From assembly GCA_003135255.1 (NCBI GenBank), contig PLAX01000066.1:7932-13086 (forward strand): a stretch of DNA of 5,155 bases, in the 5' to 3' direction. This DNA is from Candidatus Dormiibacterota bacterium. GTDB lineage: Bacteria > Chloroflexota > Dormibacteria > Aeolococcales > Aeolococcaceae. Both the position numbers and the translations under genes were made by a program. The notes under the pieces were generated by a model that worked only from the letters and a program-made list of their open reading frames with translations, did not search any database and was not told the DNA's origin. Below are positions 1 through 5,155 of this stretch, one piece after another (position 1 is the stretch's first letter; the number at the start of each line of letters is the position of its first letter).

Positions 1-218
1 ACCAGCAGGGCGACGATGGCGAGCGTGATCCAGGGGGCCAGCTGGAGGGCCGCCAGACCCCCGGCCCCCAGCGCGACGAGGAGCGCCTGGGGGCCGTATG
101 CCACCGAGGTGAGCGCGTCGAGGGAGAGCGACGAGAGCCCCTCGACGGGGTTGATCTCCTCCTTGGCCGCTTCGTTCGGGCGGAGGGGGCGGCCAAACAG
201 GGTGCGCGTCAGCTGCAC
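1..218 (-). CDS. APC-superfamily amino acid/solute permease, N-terminal fragment (runs off left edge)
   Basis: Only the first 72 codons are in the window; the gene continues beyond base 1. The visible N-terminus has a short cytoplasmic lead with LFGRPLRPNEAAKE (residues 7-20), then SLSLDALTSVAYGPQALL (about 30-47), then a second hydrophobic stretch (about 57-72). The 'LFGRPL ... LDALTSVAYGP.A' pattern is the conserved start of a group of long APC-family permeases (amino acid/polyamine/cation type), where this stretch forms the first membrane helix and substrate-binding turn. The start is the GTG at 218. It is the only start codon between the upstream in-frame TGA and the conserved block, and AGGTGA lies four bases before it (228-223). 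The product is expected in the cytoplasmic membrane as a proton- or sodium-coupled importer; the substrate cannot be inferred. It lies 173 bases downstream of the GT87 gene in the same direction. Confidence 0.85.
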   Translation of the reverse strand, partial: MQLTRTLFGRPLRPNEAAKEEINPVEGLSSLSLDALTSVAYGPQALLVALGAGGLAALQLAPWITLAIVALL

Positions 219-290
219 CTGGTCACCTGGCCTCGGGCTGGGTAGTCAACGGTCTGAGTCTGACCCCTGGCCTCCCCGTGAGGTTGGGTC

Positions 291-329
291 CCCGTGCGGC
301 CGCTCTCCGCGGCGCGCGGCGGTCACGGG
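291..329 (-). terminator. GC-rich inverted repeat between GT87 and permease genes, possible terminator
   Basis: CCCGTG (291-296) pairs with CACGGG (324-329). A second pairing, CCGC (300-303) with GCGG (316-319), lies inside the loop. It sits about 60 bases past the stop of the glycosyltransferase gene and upstream of the permease start, where a terminator would be expected. No T-run follows it on either strand, so it is not a canonical intrinsic terminator. It may be a chance fold in a very GC-rich spacer. Confidence 0.2.
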
Positions 330-391
330 CGGGTGAGCCCTGCGCGGGGGGAGTGCGCCGGCGCGCGGCCACACGGTGCGATGCACGTTGA

Positions 392-1612
392 TCACGGTGC
401 CGTCAGTTCCTGCCCGCGCTTGCCGGCGCGGCGCGTGAGAAGGATGGCGGCGGCCGCGGCGAAGCCGATGGTGACGATCAGGCGGGTCCAGATCGCGGTC
501 CCCATCTTGAGATCCGTCACGTTCGCTGCCGATGCGAGGACTCCGAAGAGAATCAGTGACCATGGTGGGACGTACGAGCGGCGATAGAGCCAGGCGGCGA
601 GGGGCGCGACGAACACCAGATCGTAGTCCATGGCATGCAGAGAAAAGACGATCGCCGCTGCGAAAGCGACTCCCAAGAGTGCACCGACGTCGTATCCGCG
701 CTTTCGCAGCGCGTTCAGCAGAATCCAAACGACCCCAGCCGATATCAGCTCGGCTCCCAGCTCCAGGATCTTCGAACCGGTGAGCTGACCCACAATGCTT
801 GGAATCCCATCGCCCTGAGTCAACACGAACGGAGCGGTGGCTGAGGAAAGCCAGAGCGTGACGCAACCCTTGGGCAGCACGGCGAGGCTCACCGCCCAGA
901 GTGTGAGTGCCGTCAGGGCGCCTGCGCCGACCGCGGACCAACGACGAAGGATGAGCAGGGCGAGAATCGCGGGCCACACGAGTTGGGGTTTCAACGCGAC
1001 GAAACCCAGCAGCACGCCGGCGGACTTGTCGCGGTCGCGCGCAAGGGCCACCACCGCCAGTGCGGCCAAGCAGAGGAGGAGCGGTTCTGGTTGAAGGAGG
1101 TTGAGACCGCCGTCGTCCGGGATGCTCAGCAGCACTGCCGCGCCGATCGCCCATCGTTCGACCGGTGGGCCGAGCGGGGACCTTCCGAGGGATATCGCCC
1201 ATGCCCCACCGAGGGAGGCGAGCAGAAGCAGCGCGAAGATGGCAGCGGCGACGGACAACGGAAGTCCTGTGAGCGGCGTGAGGGCCAGCGCGACGACCGA
1301 TGGTTCGTTGAACGGGAAGGGGAAGGTGGACGCGGGCACCGAGCCCGCGTTGAGAAGGTCGAACCCAGCCTTCGATGTGAGGGAGGTGGTCAGGTTCTGG
1401 GAGTACGGGCATCCAAGATGATGCTGGAGCACCTCTGATGCGCTCAGAGTGCCGGTCAGGTCGGTGGTGGCCGGAATCGCAATCGAGTGAATGGCGAAGG
1501 CGGCGGCAAAGACGATGAGAACGCCACTGATCACCATCTCGGTAATCCGCCCGACCGCCGCTGGGAGGGGGCGGTGCCGCAGCTGGTGGCTCAAGCCCTG
1601 ATGAAGCTTCAT
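392..1612 (-). CDS. GT87/DUF2029-type polytopic membrane glycosyltransferase (putative polyprenyl-phosphate-mannose dependent)
   Basis: The product is 406 residues with about ten hydrophobic segments, among them 26-48, 119-141, 171-191, 197-222, 226-246, 286-302, 308-325, 326-344, 350-365 and 374-393, and a basic C-terminal tail. Family-like landmarks are an acidic residue in the first outer loop (D51), PFPFNEPSVVALALTPLTGLPL (98-119), GFVALKPQL (203-211) and HAMDYDL (326-332). These match the typical 'PP..a.l..Pl..lpl', 'LKPQ' and 'H.yDy.l' blocks of GT87 proteins. GT87 enzymes such as mycobacterial PimE use polyprenyl-phosphate mannose to add alpha-1,2-mannose to glycolipids or glycans outside the membrane; the acceptor here is unknown. 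The usual 'GQ' before the middle helix reads LLQPEP (172-177). The start is ATG 1612. It has no Shine-Dalgarno, and ATG 1537, just before the first helix, is an alternative. The gene is co-directional with its neighbours but separated by wide gaps. Confidence 0.85.
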   Translation of the reverse strand: MKLHQGLSHQLRHRPLPAAVGRITEMVISGVLIVFAAAFAIHSIAIPATTDLTGTLSASEVLQHHLGCPYSQNLTTSLTSKAGFDLLNAGSVPASTFPFPFNEPSVVALALTPLTGLPLSVAAAIFALLLLASLGGAWAISLGRSPLGPPVERWAIGAAVLLSIPDDGGLNLLQPEPLLLCLAALAVVALARDRDKSAGVLLGFVALKPQLVWPAILALLILRRWSAVGAGALTALTLWAVSLAVLPKGCVTLWLSSATAPFVLTQGDGIPSIVGQLTGSKILELGAELISAGVVWILLNALRKRGYDVGALLGVAFAAAIVFSLHAMDYDLVFVAPLAAWLYRRSYVPPWSLILFGVLASAANVTDLKMGTAIWTRLIVTIGFAAAAAILLTRRAGKRGQELTAP

Positions 1613-1675
1613 GGCGTGGCGGGATGGCGCGGACCGGTCCGGTCGGTCTCGGAGAAGCAGGGCAAGATGGCCGCG

Positions 1676-1705
1676 AGGCTACGCCTTTGGGAGCAAGAGC
1701 GTCAA
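1676..1705 (-). promoter_or_regulatory. Weak candidate promoter for the GT87 gene
   Basis: On the minus strand a good -35 match, TTGACG (1705-1700), is followed after 18 bases by TAGCCT (1681-1676), a poor -10 match. Transcription would begin near 1669, giving a leader of about 57 bases before ATG 1612. The position fits, and the 352-base gap upstream suggests the gene needs its own promoter. The weak -10 makes the call tentative. Confidence 0.3.
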
Positions 1706-1780
1706 CCAACCCTCGCGGCGCCCCCGCATCAGATATGGCGCGGGTCTAGGCGATCACGACTCGGCCTGCCAAGCCACGGG

Positions 1781-1798
1781 GGACCCAAGGGCGGGTCC
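1781..1798 (-). terminator. 6-bp perfect hairpin, weak terminator candidate
   Basis: GGACCC (1781-1786) and GGGTCC (1793-1798) form a perfect 6-bp stem with a 6-base loop. It lies about 170 bases past the stop of the c-di-GMP gene, in the gap before the next co-directional gene. No T-tract follows on the minus strand, so it would have to be a non-canonical terminator or a 3'-end stabiliser. Confidence 0.2.
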
Positions 1799-1884
1799 AA
1801 TCCGTCAAACACTCTGGGCGACCTCCCGTGGGCTTCGTCCTTCCAGGACGGCCGCGTCGACGACGTGGCGCTCGAGCCCCATGA

Positions 1885-1910
1885 TGGCAACCCTCCGTGA
1901 AGGGTGTCCA
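1885..1910 (-). terminator. Interrupted hairpin 3' of the c-di-GMP gene, weak terminator candidate
   Basis: ACCCT (1890-1894) pairs with AGGGT (1901-1905) across a 6-base loop. After a two-base mismatch the stem continues as TGG (1885-1887) with CCA (1908-1910). It is the first clear hairpin after the TGA stop at 1967-1965, about 55 bases downstream. There is no U-run, so function is uncertain. Confidence 0.22.
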
Positions 1911-1964
1911 CCATGTCCCGAGACGTCCGCCCACGAGGGGCGCTGAAACCGCACACTCGGCTGC

Positions 1965-4556
1965 TCAGCCCCGTGCGGTGGACGCCGAGGCGGAGCGGTG
2001 AGCTTCTCCGGGGAAGGTCGCGATGGCGTTGGCGGTTGCCGCCCGCGGCGCGCATGTCACCCGGTTGCGGCCGGCATGCTTGGAGGTGTACATGGCTCGG
2101 TCGGCGGCCCCGAGCAGCTGGTCGAGGTCGATGCCATCCTCTGGGTAGGCCGCGATGCCGATCGATACGGTCAGCTGCCCCAGCGGGCAGTCCGCGGGCA
2201 GCGCGACCTGGCGCACCGCGGTCCGCAGTGCCTCGGCGATGGTCACGGCTTCGGCGGCGCTACAGCGACGCAGCAGGACGACGAACTCCTCGCCGCCGTA
2301 TCGCACCACCGCGTCCTCGGTTCGCACCGACCCGCGCAAGCGCGTGGCCACACGCTGGAGGACCAGGTCGCCGGCCGCATGCCCGCTGCTGTCGTTCACC
2401 GTCTTGAAGTGATCGATGTCGAGCAGCAGCAGGGCGAGGTTGGTGTGATCGCGCGCACTGGAGGCAAGGTCACGCTCTCCCGCGTCACGGAGCCAGCGGT
2501 TGTTGTAGAGACCGGTGAGCGGATCCGTCACCGCCGCCTCACGCAGCTCGGCATAGAGCTGGGCGTTGTGCCAGGCGGCTGCCGCGATGTGGGCAAAGAG
2601 CGAAGCCGCCTTGAGCTCGTCGTCACTGAAGCGGCCCACACCCATGCGGTAGCAGTTGATGATGCCGAGCTTGCGCTCGCCGGCGACGAGGGGAACGAGC
2701 AGCAGCGACTCCTGCACCACCGCTGTCCCCGGGACCTGCCGGGCTCGGGGATGCGCCCAGGTATCGGCGACGTTCTCGGGCGTCCCCCGGGCGAAGGCCC
2801 AGCCGGTGATCCCGGTGTCGAGCCCGAAGCTGTCGCCGAGAAGGGCGTCGCGGTCCGGCCCGGTGGCGAGAACCGGGACCATACGCTGGGTCTCGTCGTT
2901 GACGATGTAGATCGCCATCTCGGCAACGGGCACGACCCGTTGCATCTGCGCAGCGATGACACTGAGGATGCCCATCGGGTCGTGCTCGTTCTGCAGCGCC
3001 AGGGCAGCGTCGCTGAGGGCACGGGGCAGATCCGGCGTCTCCGTGGCCTCGAGCGCTTCGCCGGGGGCCTCGGGCAGAGACACGGTGGGGGCAGGAGGGG
3101 TGCGGAGACGCCACACACGGTGCCGAGTGAACCAGTTCGGGTCGATGACGGTGTTGTCGGAGAGCCCCTCGAGCGGGTGGGTGAGCACGGGTCGCCCCAG
3201 CATCCACCCCTGGCCATACTGAACGCCGACTGACAGCAGGGTGTCCAGCTCGCGCTGAGTCTCCACCCCCTCCGCGACGAGGCGCGCTCCGATGTGGCCG
3301 CTGAAGGAGAGCAGCGAGACCAGCAGTCCACGGCGGGCGCGGTGGGAGTCGATCCCATGGATGAGGGCACGGTCGACCTTCATGAATTCCGGTCGAAGCT
3401 CGGCGATGACCTGCATGCTGGCATGACCGGCGCCGGCGTCGTCGACGGCGATGCGGTAGCCGGCCGAGCGCAGCTGCGCCGCGATGTGCTGCAAGCGTGA
3501 GAGGTTCGGTACCGGATCGCGCTCGCTGAACTCGAGCACGATGGACGCCGGATCCAGGCCGGCATGGCGAACGGCGTCCTCCAGAGCCGCCAGCCCCTGC
3601 CGCTCGTTGAGGAGCGTTCCGATCAGGACGTTGATGAACAGGTCGACGGGGCCAAGGGTCGGCATCTGGCCCAGCGCGGCGCGCAGACAGGCAAGGTCGA
3701 CGGCCTTCTCCATGTGCAGCGCTGAGGCGGCGGCGAACAGCTCGTCCGGTGTGGAGAAGTGGGCACGGGGCGAAAAGCGCGTCAGCGCTTCGTAGCCGAC
3801 GATCGATCGGTCGAGAAGGCGGACGATGGGCTGTAGCGCGGTTGCGATCCGTCCGTCGTTGATGAGCTCAGTGAGCTCGGAGCGGAGTTGGGGGCTGGCC
3901 CGCCTGGTTGTACCTTGAGAAAACCGCCGGGCGCCGGACCTGCTCTCGGCCTCCCAGGCACCCGCCAGCATGGCCGCTACCGCCTCGAGGGTGGGCACCA
4001 GCCCCTGGAGGGACTCCGCGCTCCAGGCGTGGATGACGGCGACCACCCGGTCGTGAACCATGACCGGAACGCCCACGACATGGATTGGCGCGGCGAACGC
4101 GGGGACCACGCCTGCCGGCTCGTGGTCGACAGCGAGGCTGTTCAGGGTCTGGATCCCTTGTACGGAGCCCACGAAGGGTCGGCGCAGTCGCACCGGACCG
4201 CTCAACCACGGGACGCGATCAATCGGGATCCGGATCCCCATGAGGCGAGCGCTCGCGGGGAGCAGGCGCTGCGTGCCGGTGCCACGTGGTGCGCGGGCCG
4301 CGGCCATGATCGCCTCGTCAGCCTCCACGGTGCTCACCGAGACGGCGACACCCAGGCGAATGAGAGTCCGCACGACCTCCCCGACCGCCTTCTGCGGGCT
4401 GGTGACGCCAGGCAGGCAGTGCCCGAGGTGCGTGAGGACGGCCAGTTGCTGGCGGGCTGCTGGTACGCCCATCGCTGAGAGCGTGGTACCGCACGGGACC
4501 GACAGCCATCGCAAGCGCGTCACATCCTCGTGAAGGAACTTCACAGCTGGCCGCAT
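1965..4556 (-). CDS. GAF-EAL-GAF-GGDEF cyclic-di-GMP phosphodiesterase/diguanylate cyclase
   Basis: The product has 863 residues, numbered here from ATG 4556. The order is a divergent GAF-like region (about 35-205), EAL phosphodiesterase (about 235-465), proline-rich linker (about 470-510), a clear GAF (about 510-670) and GGDEF cyclase (about 675-835). The EAL half keeps its expected ligands: QPIV then EAL (E256), N309, E342 in LEFSE, D372-D373 in DDAGAG, K393 in MKVD, E429 in AEGVET and Q449. The GGDEF half has DPLTGLYN (678-685), D713, N721/D722, GGEEF (754-758) and SIGIA (798-802), plus an inhibitory-site RTED (745-748) six residues before GGEEF as in PleD. Both reactions, GTP to c-di-GMP and c-di-GMP to pGpG, thus look possible, presumably tuned by GAF ligands. 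No signal peptide or membrane helix is seen, so it is probably cytoplasmic. The start is uncertain: ATG 4556 has GGAGG 15 bases upstream, GTG 4601 has GGAGGG directly abutting it, and ATG 4472 also keeps all domains. Confidence 0.96.
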   Translation of the reverse strand: MRPAVKFLHEDVTRLRWLSVPCGTTLSAMGVPAARQQLAVLTHLGHCLPGVTSPQKAVGEVVRTLIRLGVAVSVSTVEADEAIMAAARAPRGTGTQRLLPASARLMGIRIPIDRVPWLSGPVRLRRPFVGSVQGIQTLNSLAVDHEPAGVVPAFAAPIHVVGVPVMVHDRVVAVIHAWSAESLQGLVPTLEAVAAMLAGAWEAESRSGARRFSQGTTRRASPQLRSELTELINDGRIATALQPIVRLLDRSIVGYEALTRFSPRAHFSTPDELFAAASALHMEKAVDLACLRAALGQMPTLGPVDLFINVLIGTLLNERQGLAALEDAVRHAGLDPASIVLEFSERDPVPNLSRLQHIAAQLRSAGYRIAVDDAGAGHASMQVIAELRPEFMKVDRALIHGIDSHRARRGLLVSLLSFSGHIGARLVAEGVETQRELDTLLSVGVQYGQGWMLGRPVLTHPLEGLSDNTVIDPNWFTRHRVWRLRTPPAPTVSLPEAPGEALEATETPDLPRALSDAALALQNEHDPMGILSVIAAQMQRVVPVAEMAIYIVNDETQRMVPVLATGPDRDALLGDSFGLDTGITGWAFARGTPENVADTWAHPRARQVPGTAVVQESLLLVPLVAGERKLGIINCYRMGVGRFSDDELKAASLFAHIAAAAWHNAQLYAELREAAVTDPLTGLYNNRWLRDAGERDLASSARDHTNLALLLLDIDHFKTVNDSSGHAAGDLVLQRVATRLRGSVRTEDAVVRYGGEEFVVLLRRCSAAEAVTIAEALRTAVRQVALPADCPLGQLTVSIGIAAYPEDGIDLDQLLGAADRAMYTSKHAGRNRVTCAPRAATANAIATFPGEAHRSASASTARG

Positions 4557-4640
4557 TCGGCGCCCGGGTGACCTCCGACGGCCGCCCGAGTGGGCACCCA
4601 CCCCTCCGGCGAACTCGCAACCGGCAGCTCCGGCCCAGGG

Positions 4641-4692
4641 TGGTGCCCCCTGCAGGCTCGAACCTGCGACCTGCGCGCCTAGAAGGCGGCAC
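4641..4692 (-). pseudogene. 3' fragment of a tRNA-Arg(UCU) gene, attachment-site-like
   Basis: Read on the minus strand, this begins GTGCCGC, then the anticodon loop CTTCTAG (4685-4679; anticodon TCT at 4683-4681). A variable region containing AGGTC follows, then a T arm (GCAGG / TTCGAG / CCTGC), acceptor strand AGGGGGC, discriminator A and encoded CCA ending at 4641. The order and the AGGTCGCAGGTTCGA block are typical of bacterial tRNA-Arg genes. No D arm or 5' acceptor strand (expected near GCCCCCT) exists upstream. The T loop has 6 rather than 7 bases, and the outer two anticodon-stem pairs fail (C-C and G-G), so the copy is not functional. A 3' tRNA fragment of this kind usually marks the far end of an integrated element, with the intact tRNA at the other end. 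By that geometry the element side would be the higher coordinates. Confidence 0.7.
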
Positions 4693-4905
4693 GTTTGTTC
4701 AAGTGCCTATGTGCTGGCCTAATCTGAATTGGCAAAGACCGGCCGCCTCTCAAGAACCCGCTAGTTTCAACTGTCGTGCCAGTCCCAACCGAGTTCCGAT
4801 TGCGTCCCAACGGGACCCCCCACTCATGCCCCAAGTCGCTTGCCTGGGACGCCCGGCGAATCCAAATGCCTCTGCTCGCCCCCCTCTGCCACTTCTCCGG
4901 GGGAC
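4693..4905. other. Non-coding stretch of reduced G+C next to the tRNA fragment
   Basis: Bases 4691-4800 contain 58 G+C of 110 (53%), against 44 of 60 (73%) in 3541-3600 of the neighbouring gene. I see no gene here. Small structures are present: GTCCCAAC occurs twice (4782-4789 and 4804-4811, a 22-base step), and the second copy forms a 5-bp hairpin, GTCCC (4804-4808) with GGGAC (4812-4816). The change in composition begins at the 5' edge of the tRNA fragment, which fits a junction with sequence of another origin. Confidence 0.5.
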
Positions 4906-4935
4906 TTGACCATGAACCGGCGCGGTCCATATGAT
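4906..4935 (+). promoter_or_regulatory. Sigma70-type promoter for the rightward gene at 5090
   Basis: TTGACC (4906-4911) matches the -35 consensus at five of six positions and TATGAT (4930-4935) matches the -10 consensus at five of six, with an 18-base spacer. This is the best promoter match I found in the window, and it sits in a gene-free region pointing at the GTG start at 5090. Transcription is expected to begin near 4942, leaving a leader of about 148 bases. Confidence 0.65.
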
Positions 4936-4942
4936 GCTGGCA

Positions 4943-5036
4943 TCCGGTCATTCTTAGCGGCTCCGGAGATTCCGCACGTTTCTCGTGCTCACGGTCGATC
5001 TGACCGGACGCTTGGCATAACGCCCGATCTGGCCGG
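4943..5036 (+). repeat. Leader repeats built on TGACCGG: one inverted and two direct copies
   Basis: TCCGGTCA (4943-4950) is the exact reverse complement of TGACCGGA (5001-5008). CGATCTGACCGG (4996-5007) recurs as CGATCTGGCCGG (5025-5036), 11 of 12 identical, 29 bases on. CGGTC (4992-4996) can also pair with GACCG (5002-5006) to form a small hairpin. The strand at 5001-5008 therefore has two alternative partners. A further perfect hairpin, GCACG (4974-4978) with CGTGC (4984-4988), lies inside the large loop. These could be protein-binding sites or alternative RNA folds of the leader; the sequence alone does not decide. Confidence 0.4.
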
Positions 5037-5060
5037 CCTGGGCTCGCCCCTCGCGTCATG

Positions 5061-5083
5061 CTCCACTTCAAGCGTCGAAGGAG
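5061..5083 (+). promoter_or_regulatory. Hairpin that covers the Shine-Dalgarno of the rightward gene
   Basis: In the transcript CTC (5061-5063) and CTTC (5066-5069) can pair with GAAG (5077-5080) and GAG (5081-5083), leaving a 2-base bulge and a 7-base loop. The right arm includes most of the AAGGAGG ribosome-binding site. Seven base pairs over an unusually strong Shine-Dalgarno suggest translation could be damped or made conditional. This is a manual fold without energy calculation. Confidence 0.35.
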
Positions 5084-5084
5084 G
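5078..5084 (+). promoter_or_regulatory. Strong Shine-Dalgarno that fixes the GTG start at 5090
   Basis: AAGGAGG lies five bases before GTG 5090. It is the strongest ribosome-binding site in the window and decides the start of the rightmost gene over other nearby ATG and GTG codons, none of which has such a site. Confidence 0.75.
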
Positions 5085-5089
5085 TTGCC

Positions 5090-5155
5090 GTGCCCAGCAC
5101 CCTCAAACGCTTGATCAATGCAGCTAACCATGCCCAGTTGCTCGACGAGTTCGAG
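5090..5155 (+). CDS. N-terminal fragment of an unidentified protein (runs off right edge)
   Basis: Only 22 codons are present: GTG start, then PSTLKRLINAANHAQLLDEF and a final E (residues 2-22). The frame is open to the window edge. The start is supported by AAGGAGG five bases upstream and by a good promoter at 4906-4935. The visible part looks like an amphipathic helix (leucine/isoleucine spaced among charged residues), has no signal peptide or membrane segment, and suggests a cytoplasmic protein. The spacing of leucines faintly resembles the first helix of SecA proteins, but this is far too little sequence to name the gene. It is divergent from the c-di-GMP gene, with the tRNA fragment between them, so it may belong to a different genomic segment. 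Confidence 0.7.
   Translation, partial: MPSTLKRLINAANHAQLLDEFE

Larger units (their letters stand above)
1613..1964. other. Gene-free spacer between GT87 and GAF-EAL-GAF-GGDEF genes
   Basis: I find no convincing coding region in these 352 bases. Open frames here are arginine/proline/serine-rich translations of GC-rich DNA with no ribosome-binding site or recognisable motif. The spacer holds three short perfect inverted repeats (1781-1798, 1836-1850, 1890-1905) and the candidate promoter for the leftward glycosyltransferase gene. Confidence 0.6.
4557..5089. other. Gene-free divergent region with tRNA fragment, low-GC stretch, promoter and structured leader
   Basis: No supported protein gene lies in these 533 bases between the divergent genes starting at 4556 and 5090. 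In order it holds a spacer with GGAGG-like sites of the leftward gene, a 3' tRNA-Arg fragment (4641-4692), and a relatively low-G+C stretch (4693 to about 4800, easing into C-rich sequence up to 4905). A plus-strand promoter (4906-4935) and a repeat-rich leader (about 4942-5089) follow. Open frames crossing it on the minus strand have no recognisable protein character and overlap the promoter and ribosome-binding site of the rightward gene. I did not find a clear minus-strand promoter for the c-di-GMP gene here. Confidence 0.6.

Noticed and set aside
243..248. TTGACT on the minus strand as a -35 box for the permease
   Set aside because: A -10 at normal spacing would fall on the ribosome-binding site and put the start of transcription inside the gene; no TATAAT-like match is there.
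355..364. 10-bp perfect palindrome GCGCCGGCGC
   Set aside because: Expected by chance in a spacer this GC-rich; no second copy or flanking structure supports a function.
246..1709. 487-codon open frame on the minus strand overlapping the GT87 gene in another frame
   Set aside because: Its translation is arginine/proline/serine-rich with no motif or membrane pattern, while the alternative frame (392-1612) gives coherent membrane helices. It is a GC-rich shadow.
1998..3233. 411-codon plus-strand open frame opposite the c-di-GMP gene
   Set aside because: It lies wholly antisense to the EAL/GAF/GGDEF coding sequence, has no ribosome-binding site and no recognisable domain.
4641..4906. Complete tRNA interrupted by an intron, using minus-strand GTCCCCC near 4905 as the 5' acceptor strand
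   Set aside because: The candidate 5' strand would need a G-T and a mismatched pair, no D arm follows it, and the T loop and anticodon stem are already defective.
4931..4957. Eight-codon ATG ATG frame ending in TAG
   Set aside because: Its start codons overlap the -10 box, so they would lie upstream of the expected transcription start.
4985..5020. 11-residue GTG leader-peptide frame in the leader
   Set aside because: No ribosome-binding site and no run of regulatory codons; it could occur by chance.
5058..5114. 18-residue upstream frame (ATG 5058) overlapping the GTG 5090 gene
   Set aside because: No Shine-Dalgarno before ATG 5058, whereas GTG 5090 has an ideal one. Its polybasic stretch is simply the Shine-Dalgarno read in this frame.
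4679..5131. 150-codon minus-strand open frame in the divergent region
   Set aside because: No recognisable protein character. It runs antisense through the promoter, leader and start of the rightward gene and into the tRNA fragment.

Overview
The window comes from a high-G+C bacterium: a sample inside the large coding region (3541-3600) counts 44 G+C in 60 bases. The gene style (multidomain GAF/EAL/GGDEF protein, GT87-type membrane glycosyltransferase, APC-superfamily permease) suits Actinomycetota or a high-G+C Chloroflexota-like lineage. No sequence in the window fixes the taxon, so this is an inference.

Layout. Three genes run leftward on the minus strand. From right to left they are a large cytoplasmic cyclic-di-GMP protein with domain order GAF-EAL-GAF-GGDEF (1965-4556), a polytopic membrane protein of the GT87/DUF2029 mannosyltransferase type (392-1612), and the first 72 codons of an APC-family permease that runs off the left edge (1-218). 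The gaps between them are 352 and 173 bases and contain hairpins but no convincing gene. The three genes are therefore probably separate transcription units, and nothing links their functions directly. The c-di-GMP protein is a sensor/turnover enzyme, the GT87 protein would add sugars at the outer membrane face, and the permease would import small solutes.

The right end is the most unusual part. At 4641-4692 (minus strand) lies the 3' part of a tRNA-Arg(UCU) gene: anticodon loop, variable region, a T arm lacking one loop base, acceptor 3' strand and an encoded CCA. There is no 5' half. Such 3' tRNA fragments are what site-specific integrases leave at element ends. The sequence on its 5' side (4693-4905) has no gene and is clearly lower in G+C (58 of 110 bases in 4691-4800). 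After it comes a good sigma70-type promoter on the plus strand (4906-4935) and a leader of about 148 bases with competing inverted and direct repeats. A hairpin then covers a strong Shine-Dalgarno, followed by a GTG start at 5090. Only 22 codons of that gene are present, and I cannot name it.

No complete undescribed system is visible. The best leads are the tRNA-fragment boundary and the structured leader of the rightmost gene.
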